From: Ammoniphilus resinae
GTDB lineage: Bacteria > Bacillota > Bacilli > Aneurinibacillales > RAOX-1
NCBI RefSeq assembly: GCF_017873965.1
Contig: NZ_JAGGKT010000016.1
Coordinates: 1-64,000 of the forward strand
Length of the DNA: 64,000 nt
Direction of reading: 5' to 3'
Shown one piece after another: positions 55,283-63,364 of this stretch. The position numbers and the translations under genes were made by a program. The notes beneath the pieces are model-generated. The model had not been told where the DNA came from. It was given only the letters and a program-made list of their open reading frames with translations, and searched no databases. The first letter of the stretch is position 1, and each line of letters starts with the position of its first letter.

Positions 55283-55900
55283 ATGATGCGCAAAGTTATT
55301 TTGTACAGTGGGCTGTTTGTACTGGTGGTGCTTGGACTTTATACACTAAACCTGTCCCCAGAATCAAATATTGCCCCCGCACCAGATCTAAGTGCCCAAA
55401 CATCCCAGACCCATGCTGAAGAACAAAGTCCAGAAGCTATTCCCGTCTCGGAAAACATGCAAAGTGTGAACGTGAATATCGTCAATGCTACATCCCATGT
55501 CATTGGAACAGCCAAGCTTACCCAACAGGCAAAAGGAGTGTTGATGGAAGTCAACGTCACAGGACTCACGCCGCCTGGGAAGCATGGCATCCATATTCAT
55601 GAAAAAGCATTTCGGGGGACTGATTTTGCCACGGCTGGAGGCCATTTGAACCCCTACGGCAAAGAGCATGGCCTGGAAAATCCGAAAGGACCACATCTTG
55701 GAGACATGCCGAATCTAGAGGTACAGGCGAATGGAGCTGGCAAAGGGAAATTCAACCTTCCAGGAGCAACCCTTGAACCTGGGAAAGAAAATTCCTTAAG
55801 AGGCAAATCGATTATTATTCATGCGAAAGAAGATGATCAGAAAACCAACCCTGCGGGTAATTCTGGGGACAGAATTGCCGGTGGAAATATTCCTGAATAA
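55283..55900 (+). CDS. sodC: Cu/Zn superoxide dismutase, membrane-anchored
   Basis: 205 aa. A single N-terminal hydrophobic anchor (about 4-24) and a linker precede the SOD domain (about 65-205). All metal ligands appear present: HIHEKA (two Cu His), AGGHLNP (bridging His), EHG, GPHLGD (Zn ligands) and IIIHAKEDD (fourth Cu His). The active-site Arg is in GDRIAGG. Both usual disulfide cysteines are absent. Bacillus YojM is known to lack Cu ligands; this protein does not, so activity is plausible. Confidence 0.9.
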   Translation: MMRKVILYSGLFVLVVLGLYTLNLSPESNIAPAPDLSAQTSQTHAEEQSPEAIPVSENMQSVNVNIVNATSHVIGTAKLTQQAKGVLMEVNVTGLTPPGKHGIHIHEKAFRGTDFATAGGHLNPYGKEHGLENPKGPHLGDMPNLEVQANGAGKGKFNLPGATLEPGKENSLRGKSIIIHAKEDDQKTNPAGNSGDRIAGGNIPE

Positions 55901-55905
55901 TGGAG

Positions 55906-55938
55906 GAAGCGGGCTCAGCGAAATGGGCTCGCTTTTTT
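55906..55938 (+). terminator. Rho-independent terminator of sodC
   Basis: AGCGGGCTC and GGGCTCGCT pair with one mismatch and one G-U around 8 nt, followed by eight T residues. Confidence 0.8.
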
Positions 55939-56106
55939 TTATGTTCTGGATTGGTGATCCGACGAAAGAACCAAATGAAATAGCTTACATGAGCAAATCG
56001 GAGAAAATACAGGACTTTTTGCAGCTTGCAAAAGATCAGGCAGTGGAGTAGAGTTTTCCTGTTAAAAAAGATAGATAGATAAACTAGTTTTCAGGGGGTA
56101 TTTGCT

Positions 56107-57291
56107 TTGAATGTCAGCTTAGGGTTGATCATTTTTTCGCCTTATCTGGCTTTTTTGCCGTTGTTATATATGTTGTTTCATTACATACGGCAGGGTCAAT
56201 GGGAGTTGAGAGACGCCTGGTCAAGAGGGCTTCTTTTGTTATTTTTATGGTCATTATTTGTTGGTCTCATCAATGAAAGCATCGAGTCTAGCCTCGCCGC
56301 TTTTGTAATGTTAGGCTTTGTTGCGGTTAGTGTGTATCTTCAAGAACATTTTCAAACCGTAAAAAGTGTGGAGAAATTGCTAGCACGCCTGTTCACCTTA
56401 TCAATAGGGTCAGCAGTCATAGGGGTATTGGCAAAAGTTAATATCATCACCTACACTCCAGCATGGTGGAAGTATCTACTGGGGACCCGCTCGATTGTTT
56501 CCTTGGAAGAATTTGAACGGATCTCTGGCACATTTAACAACCCGAATTTAGCAGGGACCTGGTATGCGATTATGCTGATGATCGGTTTCTACTTTTTTGG
56601 GCGGACAAAAGGGAAAAGGAAATTAGGGTACGCTCTGGGAATGGTTTTATTTGCGACAGTATTGGTGATGACTGCATCACGCGCCGCTGCAATTGGGATT
56701 TTCATCGGTTTTATTCTATATAGCTATTTTGCAGGGCATAAGAAGAAGATGCTTTTCATCACCTTCATCCTGCTTTCGAGCACAGCGCTCATGCTTTTAT
56801 TTCCAGATCTGTTTCCGCGGGGGGAAATTCTGTATTCCTCGATTCGCGACCGTCAAGAAATTTGGAAAAGCTGCTTTCATATGTTTCTTCTCAAACCTTT
56901 TACCGGCTGGGGCTGGTTTGGGATTTACCATTATAAGTACAGCCTGTATTTGTACGGACGTATTTTTCATGCACATAATACACTATTAACGATTGCGACC
57001 ACGCTCGGTTTGGTAGGTGTCGGGATTTTTGCCTGGATGTTTTGGGATTTGCTGCAAAAGGCGCGATTTTTGTTTGCGAAAAGCTGCCGCCTCACTCCAT
57101 TGTTATGTGGAGTCGTAGCGATGATCGCTGGTCAGGGGATTTTTGACTTTACCATTATGAGTCCGCAAATCGCCCTTTTATTAGTGGGAAGCTCTGCGAT
57201 GATCCAAGGATTGGCTTACTCCTATCAGGAGGCACCAAGAAGTGTTATGGTTTCCTCACGGGTTCGGCATTCCAAGTGGAAAAAGGCGTAA
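56107..57291 (+). CDS. O-antigen ligase family membrane protein
   Basis: 394 aa from the TTG at 56107, 8 nt after AGGGGG. About 10-12 membrane helices are predicted, with the Wzy_C/WaaL loop between about 230 and 300 (SSIRDRQEIWKSCFHMF, then GWGWFGI and HAHNTLL). These residues are typical of ligases and polymerases that use lipid-linked glycans. No glycosyltransferase genes are adjacent, so it is an orphan; teichuronic acid or S-layer glycan assembly is possible. Confidence 0.85.
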   Translation: MNVSLGLIIFSPYLAFLPLLYMLFHYIRQGQWELRDAWSRGLLLLFLWSLFVGLINESIESSLAAFVMLGFVAVSVYLQEHFQTVKSVEKLLARLFTLSIGSAVIGVLAKVNIITYTPAWWKYLLGTRSIVSLEEFERISGTFNNPNLAGTWYAIMLMIGFYFFGRTKGKRKLGYALGMVLFATVLVMTASRAAAIGIFIGFILYSYFAGHKKKMLFITFILLSSTALMLLFPDLFPRGEILYSSIRDRQEIWKSCFHMFLLKPFTGWGWFGIYHYKYSLYLYGRIFHAHNTLLTIATTLGLVGVGIFAWMFWDLLQKARFLFAKSCRLTPLLCGVVAMIAGQGIFDFTIMSPQIALLLVGSSAMIQGLAYSYQEAPRSVMVSSRVRHSKWKKA

Positions 57292-57436
57292 CGAGAGAGA
57301 TGGTCACAGTTTTTTAATAAATTGATCATGATCCTTTCACAAATTGGAAATTGAATGGAAATAACCCTTGGGTAGACTTATACTCAATCCTAATTCATTA
57401 GGAAAGCTATTAACTACTAAAGGGGTGTTTGATAAG

Positions 57437-57739
57437 ATGAAAAAATTCTTCTTAAGTTTACTAACAGGAGCTTTGGCCTTTGCATTAATGGTAGGATGTT
57501 CGAGCGAAGGAGATTCACAGGATCCAGCAGTTCCGGGCGGAACGGAAACGGAAGCACCGGCTGCACCAACGGGTGGTGACATAGCGCCAGCACCAGCTCC
57601 TGAAGCAGGGGATACTACACCAGATGCTGGGGCAACAGATGGAGCTGATGCTGGTACAGACGCGGGTGCTGATGCTGGTGCCGATACAGGTGCTGACGCT
57701 GGTACGGACGCAGGCGCTGATACAGCACCACAAAACTAA
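57437..57739 (+). CDS. Lipoprotein with Asp-Ala-Gly repeats
   Basis: 100 aa from the ATG at 57437 behind AAAGGGG. The signal peptide has the lipobox LMVGC (Cys21). The mature part has no fold I can see: a Pro/Ala/Gly/Glu stretch is followed by a run of DAGxDAGAD-type repeats (about 68-96) encoded by imperfect 18-bp DNA repeats, which suggests replication-slippage length variation. It is probably an acidic, flexible surface lipoprotein. Confidence 0.75.
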   Translation: MKKFFLSLLTGALAFALMVGCSSEGDSQDPAVPGGTETEAPAAPTGGDIAPAPAPEAGDTTPDAGATDGADAGTDAGADAGADTGADAGTDAGADTAPQN

Positions 57740-57756
57740 TTGTAAGGTGAGCATCT

Positions 57757-58068
57757 TTGGAATTACAACAATATCTGAGCGAAGTATCGCCTAAAGAACG
57801 CGAAAACATCACGACAGTCATGAGCGAAATCTCGTTGGAAAAGGTGCTGCATAATCCGGTAGAACATCACAGAATAAAAAAAGTCATCGACGAGATCATC
57901 CAGATCTTTCAGGATCAGCACCAACTCCAGCATTACGAGGCAATCGCTATGGTCAAGATGCTCCAGGATATGATTTTTGCAGATTGCTATGAGCCAATGA
58001 TGGAAGCATTAGATCAATCAACGAGCGATGAATCCTTTATCCAACTATTTCTAAACTGCAAAAGATAG
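57757..58068 (+). CDS. Small cytosolic protein of unknown function
   Basis: 103 aa from the TTG at 57757 behind AAGGTGAG. It is mostly helical and soluble (SPKERENITTVMSEISLEKVL, then HYEAIAMVKMLQDMIF). I do not recognise the family. It lies 18 nt after the lipoprotein gene, and its stop codon is inside the 5' arm of a strong terminator. Confidence 0.6.
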   Translation: MELQQYLSEVSPKERENITTVMSEISLEKVLHNPVEHHRIKKVIDEIIQIFQDQHQLQHYEAIAMVKMLQDMIFADCYEPMMEALDQSTSDESFIQLFLNCKR

Positions 58069-58099
58069 GGTTGCCCCAAGCGGGCAACCCTATCTTTTT
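58064..58099. terminator. Strong bidirectional terminator
   Basis: GATAGGGTTGCCC and GGGCAACCCTATC form a perfect 13-bp stem around 5 nt, followed by TTTTTG; on the other strand TTTTGC follows. Next to it, GGGGGACTG and CAGTCCCCC (58111-58129) form another hairpin that covers the stop of the minus-strand PIN gene. Confidence 0.92.
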
Positions 58100-58119
58100 G
58101 TGTCGAGCAGGGGGGACTG

Positions 58120-58602
58120 TCAGTCCCCCTTACCACTCGGGATCAGTTGAATATAGGGAAAATACTTCACAACCCCTTTATAAAAAGGGTCAAACGAAAA
58201 GATTCGCTTGATTTCCAACTGTCCCATGACCAAAAGGATACAAGCCTTCATAAAGCTTAGCTCATATTGTGGCTGGTCGGTGATCATTTGCAGGGCTTCG
58301 CGCTCTAGATCCTCATCTACGGAGAGGACGGTTAGCACCCCGTTTTGCTCCGCCTTTTGCACCACATTTAAGAAGAACTGTGCGTGATCATAACCAGAGT
58401 GTTCAAGAAGCCATTGATGTAATTCATACACAATGAAATTCAAAGTCACAAGCGGACGCTCCAGATCATCCCACTCTAAAAAATAGGAAACAGCCTTCCC
58501 GTGTTGGGGGTGGTGTTGATCCATAAAGACAAGCAGTGCAGATTTATCAAGAAAGATGACTTTGTTACCTGATAAGGGTAAGGTCGAGGTCGTCGGATTC
58601 AT
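58120..58602 (-). CDS. PIN-like domain protein, possible toxin
   Basis: 160 aa from the ATG at 58602, 8 nt after AAGGAG. The PIN-type order is visible: VIFLDKSALLVFMD (first acidic strand), VTLNFIVYELHQWLL (conserved Glu) and IFSFDPFYKG (late Asp). The third acidic position, normally in a sLTDa-like helix, reads LSFMKA, so the active site may be incomplete. It overlaps the upstream RHH-like gene by 38 nt, the layout of a VapBC-type pair. Confidence 0.7.
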   Translation of the reverse strand: MNPTTSTLPLSGNKVIFLDKSALLVFMDQHHPQHGKAVSYFLEWDDLERPLVTLNFIVYELHQWLLEHSGYDHAQFFLNVVQKAEQNGVLTVLSVDEDLEREALQMITDQPQYELSFMKACILLVMGQLEIKRIFSFDPFYKGVVKYFPYIQLIPSGKGD

Positions 58603-58939
58603 AAAGATCAACTCCTTGCATTTCCGTTTTTGGCCGAGATGTTGAAGCGAGTCCGCGCAATCGAAGCAGCGGATTTCTTTCTTTTTGTTCCTCGCTGATT
58701 TTCACTTTAAGCATTTGATCTGATTCCTGACAATAAGAACTCACCGCGTGCTGCAACAGTTCAGGAACCGAAAGCTTTTTCTTTTGCGCAATCCGCTCCA
58801 ACTTTTCCAAGTCCTCTTCCGTTAACACAGAGCGCCGAAACTCACTCGATCGGTCCCTCCTCCGGGAGCCTCTTTCACGTCGCAATCCGTGCCATTGATC
58901 AAGAAGTTTATCATAAAGTGCATTTAATTGATTCCTCAA
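58565..58939 (-). CDS. Ribbon-helix-helix-like protein, possible antitoxin
   Basis: 124 aa, choosing the TTG at 58939, 6 nt after GGAGGTG; an ATG at 58954 is the alternative. It has an N-terminal helix, a very basic stretch (RRERGSRRRDRSSEFRR), and a possible RHH segment (TEEDLEKLERIAQKKKLSVPELLQHAV). The C terminus is acidic and could contact the PIN protein encoded by the overlapping downstream gene. At 124 aa it is longer than common VapB antitoxins. Confidence 0.6.
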   Translation of the reverse strand: MRNQLNALYDKLLDQWHGLRRERGSRRRDRSSEFRRSVLTEEDLEKLERIAQKKKLSVPELLQHAVSSYCQESDQMLKVKISEEQKERNPLLRLRGLASTSRPKTEMQGVDLYESDDLDLTLIR

Positions 58940-59037
58940 GACAAGCACCTCCATTTGCAAATATTGCCTAATGATGTCGAAATTACCACTTAAACCATTC
59001 GGGGACAAAAGCCCTATTTTGACTGTCAAAAGTAAAA

Positions 59038-59098
59038 AACATAAAAGGATCATAAAAAGTTCACAAATTGTTCATATCTTTTCCATACATTTATCACA
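59038..59098 (+). promoter_or_regulatory. Phased 11-bp box array, pho-box-like
   Basis: Six hexamers spaced exactly 11 bp apart: AACATA (59038), ATCATA (59049), TTCACA (59060), TTCATA (59071), TCCATA (59082) and ATCACA (59093), each separated by 5 bp. The first two are the weakest. PhoP/PhoB-type regulators bind TTxACA- or GTCATA-like hexamers with this period. It ends 49 bp before an OmpR-family regulator gene, so autoregulation is likely. Confidence 0.65.
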
Positions 59099-59147
59099 AG
59101 GTGCTTTCGAATAGTGTAAAGACTGTTCACCAAAGGAGGGTTAGAAA

Positions 59148-59843
59148 ATGATCAATACAAAGGTATTGCTTGTTGATGATGACCCAAATGTACGTGAAAT
59201 TGTACGTCTATATTTCACTAAGCATCAGATCGAGCTCATTGAGGCAGAGCATGGGCAGGCGGGCATTGAACTTGCACAGAGTCAGGCCCCGGATATGCTG
59301 ATCCTTGATGTGATGATGCCCGAGATGGATGGGTTTGAGGTGTGTCGGGAGATTCGCAAAACATCGGATGTCCCCATTATTATGTTGACCGCCAAGGAAG
59401 AAGAGGTGGATCGGGTTCTCGGCTTGGAGCTGGGAGCTGATGATTATATAACCAAACCTTTTAGTCCGCGGGAGCTGGTTGCTAGGATGAAAGCCATTTT
59501 TCGCCGCACCCAACCGCGGGAGAAAACCGAAATGGAGACCAATCGATTGGAATTTACGGATCTAACCATTGACCCGGAGCGCCGGGAAGTCATAGTAAAA
59601 GGGGAAAAAGTCGCCTTCAGGCCAAAGGAATTCGATCTTTTAATGCAGATGGCGAAATCACCGGGGATTGTCTTTACAAGAGAGCAGTTGCTGGAACAAA
59701 CCTGGGGATATGATTTCTTCGGCGATATTCGCACGGTTGACGTGCATATTAAAAAGATTCGACAGAAGCTTAGCAACTTAAAAATGGATTGCATTCACAC
59801 GATGTGGGGGGTTGGCTACAAATTTGAGGTTGCGAAGCCATGA
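59148..59843 (+). CDS. OmpR/PhoB family response regulator
   Basis: 231 aa. The receiver domain (about 1-118) has the acidic pocket DDD at about 10-12, the phospho-acceptor Asp in LILDVMMPEMDG (about 55), T in MLTAKEEE and the conserved Lys in ITKPFSPREL. The winged-helix DNA-binding domain (about 130-228) ends with VWGVGYKF-like MWGVGYKFEV. The ATG follows AAAGGAGG. It is coupled to the histidine kinase gene by a 4-nt overlap, and a pho-box-like array lies upstream. Confidence 0.93.
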   Translation: MINTKVLLVDDDPNVREIVRLYFTKHQIELIEAEHGQAGIELAQSQAPDMLILDVMMPEMDGFEVCREIRKTSDVPIIMLTAKEEEVDRVLGLELGADDYITKPFSPRELVARMKAIFRRTQPREKTEMETNRLEFTDLTIDPERREVIVKGEKVAFRPKEFDLLMQMAKSPGIVFTREQLLEQTWGYDFFGDIRTVDVHIKKIRQKLSNLKMDCIHTMWGVGYKFEVAKP

Positions 59844-61291
59844 AGTGGATCAATAAAAGCCTGTTTCGCCGCCTTTTGGTAAGCTATCTGGTAATTGTCC
59901 TGTTCGGGCTTGGCGCCGTAGGATTTGCCATTTCTTATTTTGCCAAGGACCATTTTTACGATGTCACACAGGAGGAACTTGTCCGCAAAGCGAAAAATGT
60001 TAATCTTGCCATTCAGGATCTGCCTTTACCGAATCAAGAGGTGCAGAACCTACTTGCTTTTTTTGACCAATCTTTCGATACAAGAATCTGGCTGTTTGAT
60101 CGTTCTGGTAAAATTGTGGCCAGTTCGATGGAGGATGAAGTCTTTATCGGAAAGTCCGTGGCCGAATCGATGGTTAGCAAAGTGTTGAAAGGAAAGCAGG
60201 TCGTATCTGAACTTGAACAGTTTGAGGGCCTGGATAAACCGATGCTTTCCGTCGTGGTCCCCTGGGGGAAGAAGGATATGATCTATGGCGGGATCGTCCT
60301 GCATTCTCCGGTGGAGGGGATTAATAAGACCTTTGGTTTTATGCGAGAAACCACGCTTTGGGTCACTTTGCTGGGCGTTCTGATCACGACGGCGATGGTG
60401 TCCTACTTGTCCTGGTCGATCTCCCTTCCCTTAAGAAAAATCGAGCGAACAGCGGTGGAAATTGGCACCGGAAATTATAATCAGCGGGTATCGATTAGCA
60501 ATCCAGATGAGATCGGAGATCTCGCCCAGACGATTAACAAGTTGGCTGCTAAGCTACAAACGGTTGAGCAGGATCGAGAACGGCAGGAAAAGATCCGCAC
60601 CGATTTCATCGCCAATATCTCCCACGAGCTGCGGACGCCGTTGACGGCTATGCAAGGATTCTTGGAAGCTTTGCAGGACGGGTTAGTGGAAGGGGAAGAA
60701 TCAAGGCAAAAGTATTACCAGGTAATGTATCAGGAATCGCTGCACTTAAACCGGCTAGTCGATGACCTGATGGATCTGGTCAAATTGGAAAATGAAGAAG
60801 TGACTTTATATAAGGCCCCTGTTGACCTTGGGGAAGTGTTGAAAAAGGTATCTTTTACTTTGGAAGAAGAGGCGTCAGAGAAGGCAACAGAATTAAAACT
60901 ATCGATCCCGGAGGAATCATTACCCATGGTTTTTGCAGATAAAGATAGGGTGGTGCAAATCTTTAAAAATCTCCTCAAAAATGCAGTGAAGTTCACGGAG
61001 AACGGGGAAATTCGTTTGCAGGCAAAATCGGAAGGGGACTTCGTTCGGGTGGATGTAGCCGATACCGGAATTGGAATCTCGGAAGGAGACCTGGACCGTA
61101 TTTGGGAGCGGTTTTTTAAAGTCGATCGCGGCCGCTCAAAGGCAAACAAGGGTACAGGGTTGGGCCTTTCCATTGTGAAAAAGCTGACTGAACTGCATGA
61201 TGGACGGATTTCGGTAAAAAGCAGTTTAGGAGAGGGGACTACTTTCTCGGTTTGGCTTCCCAAAGCTGAAGCCAAACGGCACTCAGCTTAA
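59840..61291 (+). CDS. Sensor histidine kinase of the OmpR-type pair
   Basis: 483 aa. Transmembrane helix 1 (about 10-32), an extracellular sensor of about 130 residues, transmembrane helix 2 (about 170-192) and HAMP (about 193-248) are followed by HisKA with the phospho-acceptor in NISHELRTPLTAMQG (about residue 261) and a HATPase_c domain (KNAVKFTENG, DTGIGIS, GTGLGLSIV). It lacks the PAS domain usual in PhoR of Bacillus. Its start overlaps the regulator stop (ATGA). Confidence 0.92.
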   Translation: MKWINKSLFRRLLVSYLVIVLFGLGAVGFAISYFAKDHFYDVTQEELVRKAKNVNLAIQDLPLPNQEVQNLLAFFDQSFDTRIWLFDRSGKIVASSMEDEVFIGKSVAESMVSKVLKGKQVVSELEQFEGLDKPMLSVVVPWGKKDMIYGGIVLHSPVEGINKTFGFMRETTLWVTLLGVLITTAMVSYLSWSISLPLRKIERTAVEIGTGNYNQRVSISNPDEIGDLAQTINKLAAKLQTVEQDRERQEKIRTDFIANISHELRTPLTAMQGFLEALQDGLVEGEESRQKYYQVMYQESLHLNRLVDDLMDLVKLENEEVTLYKAPVDLGEVLKKVSFTLEEEASEKATELKLSIPEESLPMVFADKDRVVQIFKNLLKNAVKFTENGEIRLQAKSEGDFVRVDVADTGIGISEGDLDRIWERFFKVDRGRSKANKGTGLGLSIVKKLTELHDGRISVKSSLGEGTTFSVWLPKAEAKRHSA

Positions 61292-61300
61292 ACAAGAAAA

Positions 61301-61336
61301 GGAACTGCATCCCAAAAGGATGTCAGTCCCTTTTTT
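61301..61336 (+). terminator. Rho-independent terminator
   Basis: GGAACTGCATCC pairs imperfectly with GGATGTCAGTCCC around CAAAA, followed by six T residues. Confidence 0.82.
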
Positions 61337-61400
61337 GCTTTATCGCCAACACGATTCGACAAAACATGGTAAAATAGAAGAGAAAAAGGGGGGCACAGCT

Positions 61401-61817
61401 ATGGAGACATCTGTTCCAATACAAAGTGAAACCAGTCCGCAGCGGAAAAGAAAGCGGAGAGCGATTCATCCTGCCATCCCGATTATAATTGGGGTTATTC
61501 TATGGGCGGGTCTCTTATTCGGAGGATATAAAGTTGCTGAGCACTATATTCAAAATACACAAAGCTATATTGATGAACGAATTGCCGAAGTGAACCAACA
61601 TAATGAGGAAAAGATTGGGGCTCTACAAGGGGAGTTGGGGAAAGTTCAGGAGGAATTATCGGCCATTCAGGAAGAATTGGCGATGACCGATGAAACGATC
61701 AATGGGACAAATGAAACCAAGCAGGCTTTGGAAAGTCGTATGGCGGCGTTGGACAAGCAGCTTGCCTCTTTGAAGAATTCCCTCAAACAACTGGAGGAAG
61801 CAATCCGTGTTCAGTAA
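61401..61817 (+). CDS. Membrane-anchored coiled-coil protein
   Basis: 138 aa from the ATG at 61401 behind AAAAGGGGGG. A basic cytoplasmic start (QRKRKRRAIH) precedes one transmembrane helix (about 28-48), then a long coiled coil (about 60-135) with heptad-like Leu, Glu and Gln. It overlaps the next gene by 11 nt, so translational coupling and a shared complex with the phosphodiester glycosidase are likely. No family is recognised. Confidence 0.7.
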   Translation: METSVPIQSETSPQRKRKRRAIHPAIPIIIGVILWAGLLFGGYKVAEHYIQNTQSYIDERIAEVNQHNEEKIGALQGELGKVQEELSAIQEELAMTDETINGTNETKQALESRMAALDKQLASLKNSLKQLEEAIRVQ

Positions 61818-62847
61818 ATGGCAGCTGTTTATGTTTTTTTTAGCGGCACCGGTAATTGGCTTCTTCTTCGCTTTTTATCAGGAAAACCCGATCTTGTCTG
61901 CGGAATGGACACAGCTGCAGCTTCCTATCGAACAAGCTTCCGCACAGGTACAGGGGATTAATGAAGGAATCACAGTAACGAAAGAGACCTTGGGGCGGAT
62001 TCATGAGGCGGCCAAAAAAGAGCAGAAGGCAGCGGAGGAACATCATGAAAAGGTGAACGAGCTTCTCGCCCTTAGTGAAACACAGAATGCCAAATCACTC
62101 AGTGTGCTCGATGAAATTCTCTCTAATTTGCTAGGCGATCCGGTAGGTCAGACTTTTGGAGACAATGCAACGGTCAAAGTGTACTCGCTTGAGGAATCGG
62201 GCTACCGAGGTTATATGGCCAAGGTCCATCTGAAAAATCCCAAAGCTCTTAAGATGGTATTAACTGACGATCCCTATGGGGAAACAACAAGCCAAGCGGC
62301 CAAACGTAAAGGGGCGGTGCTTGCAGTCAATGCCGGTGGATTTGGAAAGGATGCCAATGGCAAGCTATTTCCGATCGGGATAACGGTTGTGGATGGCAAA
62401 ATTAAAACCTTTTATACTTATCAAGATTTAGACTTTGTGGGCTTTAACGAGCAAGGTCGATTGGTCGGCGGGAAGGTTACATCCAAGGCCCAATTGGAGA
62501 AAATGGGGGTACTCCAAGGCGCGAGCTTTCTACCAACCCTCTTAAAAGATGGGAAAAAGCAGCCCATCCCGCGGGAGTGGGCGAACGCGAAGCACCCTCG
62601 GACGTTAATCGGGCATTTCACCAACGGGGATCTCTTGATCATCGTCATCGATGGCCGTAGAAAAGGCTGGAGCAGCGGCGTTACCTTGGAAGAGGCGCAG
62701 GACAAGCTGCTGGAATTCCACGTGAAAGACGCCTATAACCTTGACGGCGGGGGATCTAGCGCTTTTTATTACAACGGACAAATTTTAAACCGCCCTTCGG
62801 ATGGAAGGCAGCGGCGCGTCACCACAAATCTAGTGGTTATCCCTTAA
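61807..62847 (+). CDS. Phosphodiester glycosidase family (NAGPA-like) protein
   Basis: 346 aa from the GTG at 61807, 9 nt after GGAGG. One N-terminal membrane helix (about 4-20) and a helical stalk (about 35-100) precede the NAGPA domain, with AVNAGGFGKDANGKLFPIG, TLIGHFTNGDLLIIVIDGR and YNLDGGGSSAFYYNG as the key pieces. The Bacillus relatives (for example YngK- or exopolysaccharide-linked proteins) process cell-surface glycan phosphodiesters. The stalk and the coiled-coil partner suggest surface display. Confidence 0.87.
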   Translation: MFSKWQLFMFFLAAPVIGFFFAFYQENPILSAEWTQLQLPIEQASAQVQGINEGITVTKETLGRIHEAAKKEQKAAEEHHEKVNELLALSETQNAKSLSVLDEILSNLLGDPVGQTFGDNATVKVYSLEESGYRGYMAKVHLKNPKALKMVLTDDPYGETTSQAAKRKGAVLAVNAGGFGKDANGKLFPIGITVVDGKIKTFYTYQDLDFVGFNEQGRLVGGKVTSKAQLEKMGVLQGASFLPTLLKDGKKQPIPREWANAKHPRTLIGHFTNGDLLIIVIDGRRKGWSSGVTLEEAQDKLLEFHVKDAYNLDGGGSSAFYYNGQILNRPSDGRQRRVTTNLVVIP

Positions 62848-63175
62848 GGGACTTAATGAAAAAGGGGAAACTTAACGTTAAAATGGATTGACAAATCTCG
62901 GAGGAAATTGGTTCTGTTTCAACCGCAATTTTGGGGGCAGAATCGATTTCCTCTTTTATATAACGATGAAAAAACTCCGTCATTTTGTTGACGTCATCGT
63001 CAAACGCATTTTTGAACTGTTGTATAAAGCTTTTGGTCGATGTATCACCTTGGTAGGCAATATTATTAAAACTCGCATGGATCGAGATGTGATTGATAAA
63101 AGGAAATTTTCGAATCTCCTGGATGATGACGTCGAATAAGGGATGTTCCAACAAGGGCTCCCACTGCTGCGGCAT
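62837..63175 (-). CDS. Protein of unknown function
   Basis: 112 aa from the ATG at 63175 behind AAGAGGTG. It is soluble, with a PQQWEPLLEHPLFDVIIQEI start and a mixed alpha/beta pattern; no family is recognised. Its 3' end overlaps the convergent glycosidase gene by 11 nt. Confidence 0.55.
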   Translation of the reverse strand: MPQQWEPLLEHPLFDVIIQEIRKFPFINHISIHASFNNIAYQGDTSTKSFIQQFKNAFDDDVNKMTEFFHRYIKEEIDSAPKIAVETEPISSEICQSILTLSFPFFIKSLKG

Positions 63176-63364
63176 GGTGTTCACCTCTTTGCGTTCTTTT
63201 TCTGCATTCTCATTCTTATTCGCTAGAGGCAAATGAGATTCCTTGGTGGGAAATTCACTAGTTTTGTCGAAATGTTAGTTTTCTGTTTTCAGAAAAGAGG
63301 AATAACAGAAGAGGTAGAGAAGATAAAATGTTAAGAATAGAAGGAAAAGAAGGAGAAGGATACC

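Noticed and set aside
55821-56051. 76-codon frame overlapping the sodC 3' end
   Set aside because: It runs through the sodC terminator, lacks a ribosome binding site and overlaps a well-supported gene. The last 19 codons from the ATG at 55989 look coding-like, but this is too little to call a gene.
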